DNA from: an uncultured Deefgea sp.
GTDB lineage: Bacteria; Pseudomonadota; Gammaproteobacteria; Burkholderiales; Chitinibacteraceae
DNA length: 64,000 bases
NCBI RefSeq assembly: GCF_947072475.1
Contig: NZ_CAMTIA010000006.1
Span: 1-64,000, forward strand
Reading direction: 5' to 3'
Shown here: positions 59,875 through 64,000 of the stretch, one piece after another
How the letters are laid out: each line of letters opens with the position of its first letter
Numbering within the stretch: position 1 is the first letter of the stretch
Notes under the pieces: model-generated
Told to the model about the DNA's origin: nothing
Database searches by the model: none
Seen by the model: the letters and a program-made list of their open reading frames with translations, nothing else
Translations under genes and position numbers: made by a program

Positions 59875-60810
59875 ATGTCGCCACCAACACCGCACAGCCT
59901 GTTGCAGCAGCTCCACGCTGCAGAACAGCAATTGAATCAAATTATCGTTGGCAAACCCCAAGCGATTCGACTCGCATTAGCGTGTGTTTTGGCCCAAGGC
60001 CACTTATTGATTGAAGACATTCCTGGCGTTGGAAAAACCACCTTAGCCCATGCTTTAGCGCAGGTTTTGGGCTTGGCATTTGCACGCATTCAATTTACCA
60101 GTGACTTACTGCCGGCTGATTTACTCGGCGTCTCAGTGTACGAGCGCAATGAAGCACGCTTTCATTTTCATCCCGGCCCGATTTTTACTCAAGTCTTGCT
60201 GGCCGATGAAATCAACCGCGCCACGGCCAAAACGCAATCTGCCTTACTCGAAGCCATGGCAGAACGCCAAGTTACGCTCGACGGGCAAACGCATTCATTA
60301 CCTGCACCTTTCTTTGTGATTGCAACACAAAATCCACAACAGCAAATCGGGACTTTCCCTTTACCTGAGTCGCAACTGGATCGATTTTTGTTACGTATTG
60401 AACTAGGCTACCCTAGTCCCGCCGCCGAACGCGCCTTACTCGAAGGCACAGATCGGCAGGTGTTACTTCAGCAAACCAGCCCACTGCTAGATACTCAACA
60501 CCTCATCGCAGCACAAACGGCGATACAGCAACTCACACTCTCACCAGCACTGCTCGATTATGTTCAAGCACTGATTGCACACACCCGACGCGACACGCAA
60601 TTTGTATATGGCCTATCACCGCGAGCGGCTTTAGGCTTAGTTCATGCCAGCAAAGCTTGGGCATGGCTCAATGGACGCAATATGGTGCTGCCCGATGATG
60701 TACAACACGTTTTTGTCGCCGTAGCTGGCCATCGTTTAATCTCGAAACACAGCCATCGCAATGACTTTGCCGCGGCTCAGCAAATCTTGACGCAGGTCGC
60801 CATTCCTTGA
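59875..60810 (+). CDS. MoxR family AAA ATPase
   Basis: A 311-residue AAA+ ATPase of the MoxR group. Walker A is IPGVGKTTLA (49-58) and Walker B LLADEINR (107-114); AQSLLEAMAERQVT-like sensor region and arginine finger segment follow. MoxR proteins act as chaperones with von Willebrand or DUF58 partners, which fits the next gene. A strong ribosome site (agagggaaag) precedes the ATG. The gap in front (59594-59874) holds no visible gene. Confidence 0.92.
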   Translation: MSPPTPHSLLQQLHAAEQQLNQIIVGKPQAIRLALACVLAQGHLLIEDIPGVGKTTLAHALAQVLGLAFARIQFTSDLLPADLLGVSVYERNEARFHFHPGPIFTQVLLADEINRATAKTQSALLEAMAERQVTLDGQTHSLPAPFFVIATQNPQQQIGTFPLPESQLDRFLLRIELGYPSPAAERALLEGTDRQVLLQQTSPLLDTQHLIAAQTAIQQLTLSPALLDYVQALIAHTRRDTQFVYGLSPRAALGLVHASKAWAWLNGRNMVLPDDVQHVFVAVAGHRLISKHSHRNDFAAAQQILTQVAIP

Positions 60811-61772
60811 TTAAATCCACGATCAATAAGCCATGGCAGCGCTGGATCAATCGCCGTCACCCAGCGCGCAGTGGTCCACAAGCTATTCGCCATCAGCAAC
60901 TCTATATCTTGCCGACGCGCTATGGCTTCGCTTACAGCATCATGGTACTGACACTGCTCGTTGGGGCGTTAAACTACCAATTAAACTTAGGTTTACTGTT
61001 TGCCTTTTTGCTGATTGGCATTGGCCAAACCGTCATGTTTAAATCGTATGCCAATCTACTTGGCCTGCGCTTAGAGGCACTCCCAATCTCTGCCGTTTTT
61101 GCTGGTGAACACGCGGCGGTGTTAATTCATATTGAAAATACAAAAAATATCTCGCGCAGCCAATTGCAAGTCTCTTGCCGCCACAGCCCCATCGCTTGGC
61201 TGGCAAACTTGCTACCTTGGGAGACACAAGACGTCACTTTACGGCTGCCATGCCCACAACGCGGTGCAGTTTCTTTACCGCGTTTACGACTGGAATCAAC
61301 GCAACCGATGGCCTTGTTTTGTTGCTGGAGCTACCTAAACAGCCCGCAATCACTATGGGTTTATCCCGCACCGGAACAAAACCCACCGCCACCGCCCATC
61401 GGACGCGGCCCATCGATTGGACCAACGCTGTCTAGCAGCAATGGCCAAGATGAATTTAATGGTTTGCGTTTATTTCAACGCGGCGACGCCAAGCATGCCA
61501 TTGCATGGAAACACAGTGCGCATGGCGAGCAACTGCTGGTAAAGCAGTTTCAATCCCCAGCTGGACAAAGCATTTATTTTCACTGGGCGGATGTGCAAGG
61601 TTTAGCGCTTGAACACGCTTTAAGTCGGTTGTGCGCTTGGATTTTAGCCGCCCACGCGCGTGAGCAAGCTTATGGGCTTGAGCTGCCCAATGCACACTTT
61701 GCCCCTGCATCTGGCGCAATCCATCAGCAACGCTGCCTCATGGCACTCGCGCAATTTACCCCTACAAGATGA
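60807..61772 (+). CDS. DUF58 domain membrane protein (TTG start)
   Basis: A 321-residue protein with two N-terminal membrane helices (about 43-62 and 64-82) and the DUF58 region, with the signature FNGLRLFQRGDAKHAIAWKHSA. The start is TTG at 60807, overlapping the MoxR stop as TTGA. DUF58 proteins partner with MoxR ATPases; their biochemical role is unknown. It overlaps the next gene as ATGA, forming a three-gene operon. Confidence 0.88.
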   Translation: MIKSTINKPWQRWINRRHPARSGPQAIRHQQLYILPTRYGFAYSIMVLTLLVGALNYQLNLGLLFAFLLIGIGQTVMFKSYANLLGLRLEALPISAVFAGEHAAVLIHIENTKNISRSQLQVSCRHSPIAWLANLLPWETQDVTLRLPCPQRGAVSLPRLRLESTQPMALFCCWSYLNSPQSLWVYPAPEQNPPPPPIGRGPSIGPTLSSSNGQDEFNGLRLFQRGDAKHAIAWKHSAHGEQLLVKQFQSPAGQSIYFHWADVQGLALEHALSRLCAWILAAHAREQAYGLELPNAHFAPASGAIHQQRCLMALAQFTPTR

Positions 61773-63706
61773 GTATGAGCCGTCAACTGAGTCCTCAAGA
61801 ACAACAGCAACTTGGCGTGCTGATGCTTTTGGTTTGCCTGCCGCATCTCATGATGCAAACCCCTTGGTTATCCGGTTTGCTAGGCTTGCTACTACTGACT
61901 TATTGTGGCTTACGCCCCCAATGGCGCACGCAAATCCCGCGCCACTTTAGTTTATTATTGGCGACCCTCAGTTTGCTACTCGTGAATCAAGTCCATCAAA
62001 CCCTGATTGGGCGCGAAGCTGGGGTGGCCGTATTGATTGCGCTATGTATCAGCAAACTGTATGAAACACGCTCAGTTCGCGATGCGCATGCCATGCTATT
62101 GCTGGCCTTTTTTGCGACAGGGATCAGCTTTTTACATGGGCAAGCGCCTTGGCAAGCGGCGTTGGCTGGCTTGGCCTTAGTCGCAACCGTTTGCATTGCA
62201 CTGCGTTTAGAAAACAAGGTACTAACCCTAGGTATATCCATCAAGACAGCAATCAAAATCTGTTTGCAAGCAATACCCCTTGCTATTTTATTATTTATTT
62301 TATTTCCTCGACTACCAGCACCGCTTTGGAGTTTACCCAACGAGACCGCCGCTCGCACGGGTCTATCTGGGGACAAAATGTCGCCGGGCAGCTTAAATCA
62401 ATTAATCCAAGATGATCGCATCGCCTTTCGTGCGCAATTTAACGGCATGGCACCGCGTCAAACTCAGCTGTATTGGCGTGGCCCAGTGTTCGATCAATTC
62501 GATGGCCAATCTTGGCTACCTGCAACAGCACATTCGAGCAACCCACCGCCAATCATCGCACGCGGCCCGCAAGTCAACTACAGCATCACCTTGGAGCCAC
62601 ACCAACAAAACTGGTTACTGGCACTAGATCTACCCACTCAGTTCCCACAATCGGCGATGCTGAACTCACAATTGCAATTAATCCAACGCAGCCCAATCAG
62701 TCAAAGACTGCGCTACACCGCCAGTAGCACCTTACACTGGCAAACCTTGGGTAACGCTGACACTGCAGCGGCACTGCAACTACCGCCTTCTCTGAACCCA
62801 AAAACAGTCTCCCTCGCGCAAAGCTGGCAACAACAAGCACCTGCACAACGCGTTCAATCGGGCTTGCAATGGCTAAAGACCCAGCATTTCAGTTACACAC
62901 TAACCCCACCATTGCTAGAAAAAAAAGACCGCATTGATGAATTTTTATTTGAATCAAAACAGGGCTATTGCGAGCATTACGCCAGTGCGTTCGCCGTGCT
63001 GATGCGGGCCGCCAACGTGCCTGCGCGTATTGTTACCGGTTACCAAGGTGGCCAGTTTAATCCCAATGGCAATTACTACATGATTCGACAAGCCGATGCC
63101 CACGCTTGGGTTGAGGTTTGGCTGCCAGAGCAAGGCTGGCAGCGCGTCGATCCGACCTTTGTGGTTTCGCCAACACGCATCGAAAATGGCTTCGAAAACA
63201 GCTTTGCATCTCGCTTGCAAAATGATGCACTGCCCAGCCTATTGAGTCGCAACGCGACATTCATTAAAGCCATGCGACTGCAGCTTGATGCGTGGGTGAA
63301 TCATTGGAATCAGTGGGTGATTGCATACGATAGTCAGCGTCAACTGAATTTACTCCAGCGGCTAGGCATTAATGACTTTTTGTCTTGGCGATTTTTACTC
63401 TATTTATGCGGTGGATTACTACTTATTCTTGGTGGGTTTTTAGTTTATTTTTTACATCGCAACCCAGCGCAACCGACCGACATGGCCAGTCAATTATTTG
63501 CGCGCTACTGCAAAAAATTACACCGCTATCAGCTTTACCAAGCACCGCATGAAACCGCCAGCCAGTTTGCCGTGCGCTGCCAAATAGCACAGCCCGAATT
63601 GGCGGCCAGCATGATTGAGATCACCAATCTCTATTTGGCGGCACGTTATGCCCAAGACAGCAGCGCATTAGCGCAATTAAAAATCGCCATTAAACGTTTT
63701 GCTTAA
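61769..63706 (+). CDS. TgpA-type transglutaminase membrane protein
   Basis: A 645-residue protein: DUF3488-type N-terminal membrane part with about six helices (residues 15-205), a periplasmic transglutaminase-like domain (about 370-475) with catalytic Cys in [15 protein letters not shown], His in [10 protein letters not shown] and Asp in RVDPTF, then a transmembrane helix (about 550-570) and a cytosolic C-terminal DUF4129-like part. It resembles P. aeruginosa TgpA, an essential-type periplasmic transglutaminase. Third gene of MoxR-DUF58-TgpA; an ATG two codons downstream is possible. Confidence 0.9.
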   Translation: MSMSRQLSPQEQQQLGVLMLLVCLPHLMMQTPWLSGLLGLLLLTYCGLRPQWRTQIPRHFSLLLATLSLLLVNQVHQTLIGREAGVAVLIALCISKLYETRSVRDAHAMLLLAFFATGISFLHGQAPWQAALAGLALVATVCIALRLENKVLTLGISIKTAIKICLQAIPLAILLFILFPRLPAPLWSLPNETAARTGLSGDKMSPGSLNQLIQDDRIAFRAQFNGMAPRQTQLYWRGPVFDQFDGQSWLPATAHSSNPPPIIARGPQVNYSITLEPHQQNWLLALDLPTQFPQSAMLNSQLQLIQRSPISQRLRYTASSTLHWQTLGNADTAAALQLPPSLNPKTVSLAQSWQQQAPAQRVQSGLQWLKTQHFSYTLTPPLLEKKDRIDEFLFESKQGYCEHYASAFAVLMRAANVPARIVTGYQGGQFNPNGNYYMIRQADAHAWVEVWLPEQGWQRVDPTFVVSPTRIENGFENSFASRLQNDALPSLLSRNATFIKAMRLQLDAWVNHWNQWVIAYDSQRQLNLLQRLGINDFLSWRFLLYLCGGLLLILGGFLVYFLHRNPAQPTDMASQLFARYCKKLHRYQLYQAPHETASQFAVRCQIAQPELAASMIEITNLYLAARYAQDSSALAQLKIAIKRFA

Positions 63707-63764
63707 TTCAAACAGATCGATTTATGATGGCCAAACCCTCATTCACTCATTCTCATTTAAAACT

Positions 63765-64000
63765 ATGGCTCGCTTTTTAACTGAACCGCAATTCGCACAT
63801 CAAAATCCAGCCAAAATTGGCGTGCTTTTAATTAATTTAGGCACGCCAGAGGCGCCCACCGCCCAAGCTGTACGCCCCTACTTAAGACAGTTTCTTTCCG
63901 ACCCGCGCGTGGTTGAGATTCCCAAAGCCATTTGGTGGTGCATTCTCAACGGCATTATTTTGACCGTGCGCCCGAAAAAAAGTGCTGAAAAATACGCCAG
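63765..64000 (+). CDS. hemH: Ferrochelatase N-terminus (partial, runs off the window)
   Basis: The frame from the ATG at 63765 remains open to the window end (78 residues). It reads [36 protein letters not shown], the diagnostic N-terminal segment of HemH. Ferrochelatase inserts Fe2+ into protoporphyrin IX, the last step of heme synthesis. The rest of the gene lies outside the window. Confidence 0.95.
   Translation, partial: MARFLTEPQFAHQNPAKIGVLLINLGTPEAPTAQAVRPYLRQFLSDPRVVEIPKAIWWCILNGIILTVRPKKSAEKYA

Overview
The window reads as a stretch of chromosome from a betaproteobacterium of the Neisseriales, of the Chitinibacter/Deefgea/Chromobacterium type; the genus cannot be fixed from sequence alone. 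Reasons: the block fimV-(membrane protein)-truA-trpF-trpB-trpA-accD-folC-dedD-cvpA-purF-metZ is a beta-proteobacterial arrangement; rpsF-priB-rpsR-rplI carries priB, as in beta/gamma-proteobacteria; phaR plus a phasin indicate polyhydroxyalkanoate storage; fimV and pilU indicate type IV pili. Coding density is high, and I see no rRNA, tRNA, CRISPR array, prophage or intact insertion sequence.

Layout. 1-5475: the tail of an SDR/NTF2/DUF3833-type operon, an orphan CheY-TPR response regulator, ybaK, a decayed selO remnant and a phosphate transporter. 5521-18872 (all minus): fimV to metZ, covering pilus/polarity, tRNA pseudouridylation, tryptophan, fatty acid, folate and purine synthesis and methionine. 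18873-20078: a 1.2 kb gap with no convincing gene. 20079-24330: fdxA, the rpsF operon with a possible S6:S18-binding leader, tcdA, phaR and phasin. 24357-33243 (all minus): rimP-nusA-infB-rbfA-truB-rpsO-pnp, with terminator-like hairpins in the rimP leader, between infB and rbfA, and after rpsO. 33440-36663: fadD, pilU, yffB. 36721-42089: a small lipoprotein, suhB/trmJ, an AhpD-like protein, dcd, a BCP-type peroxiredoxin and a PIN-PhoH protein; a candidate Pho box lies before the peroxiredoxin. 42169-46473 (minus): the leucine genes leuC-leuD-leuB, with an entericidin-like lipoprotein between leuC and leuD and nagB between leuD and leuB. 47097-53078: HTH regulator, radical SAM protein, universal stress protein, thioesterase, TerB-like protein, family-6 DNA glycosylase, ABC1 kinase and an NlpC/P60 hydrolase. 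53137-58056 (minus): the arginine succinyltransferase operon astA-astD-astB-astE without astC. 58165-59593: an NlpC/P60 lipoprotein and a histone-deacetylase-like hydrolase. 59875-63706: MoxR ATPase, DUF58 and a TgpA-type transglutaminase. The window ends inside hemH.

Most of this is core metabolism in tightly packed operons, often with stop/start overlaps (ATGA, TTGA, TAATG). I did not find a clearly new biological system. The best second-look items are the selO pseudogene with an identifiable nonsense codon and lost C-terminus, RNA leaders before rimP, rpsF and pnp, a well-spaced Pho box, the nagB and entericidin-like insertions in the leu cluster, an in-frame hexanucleotide tract in fimV, and an ast operon lacking its transaminase.
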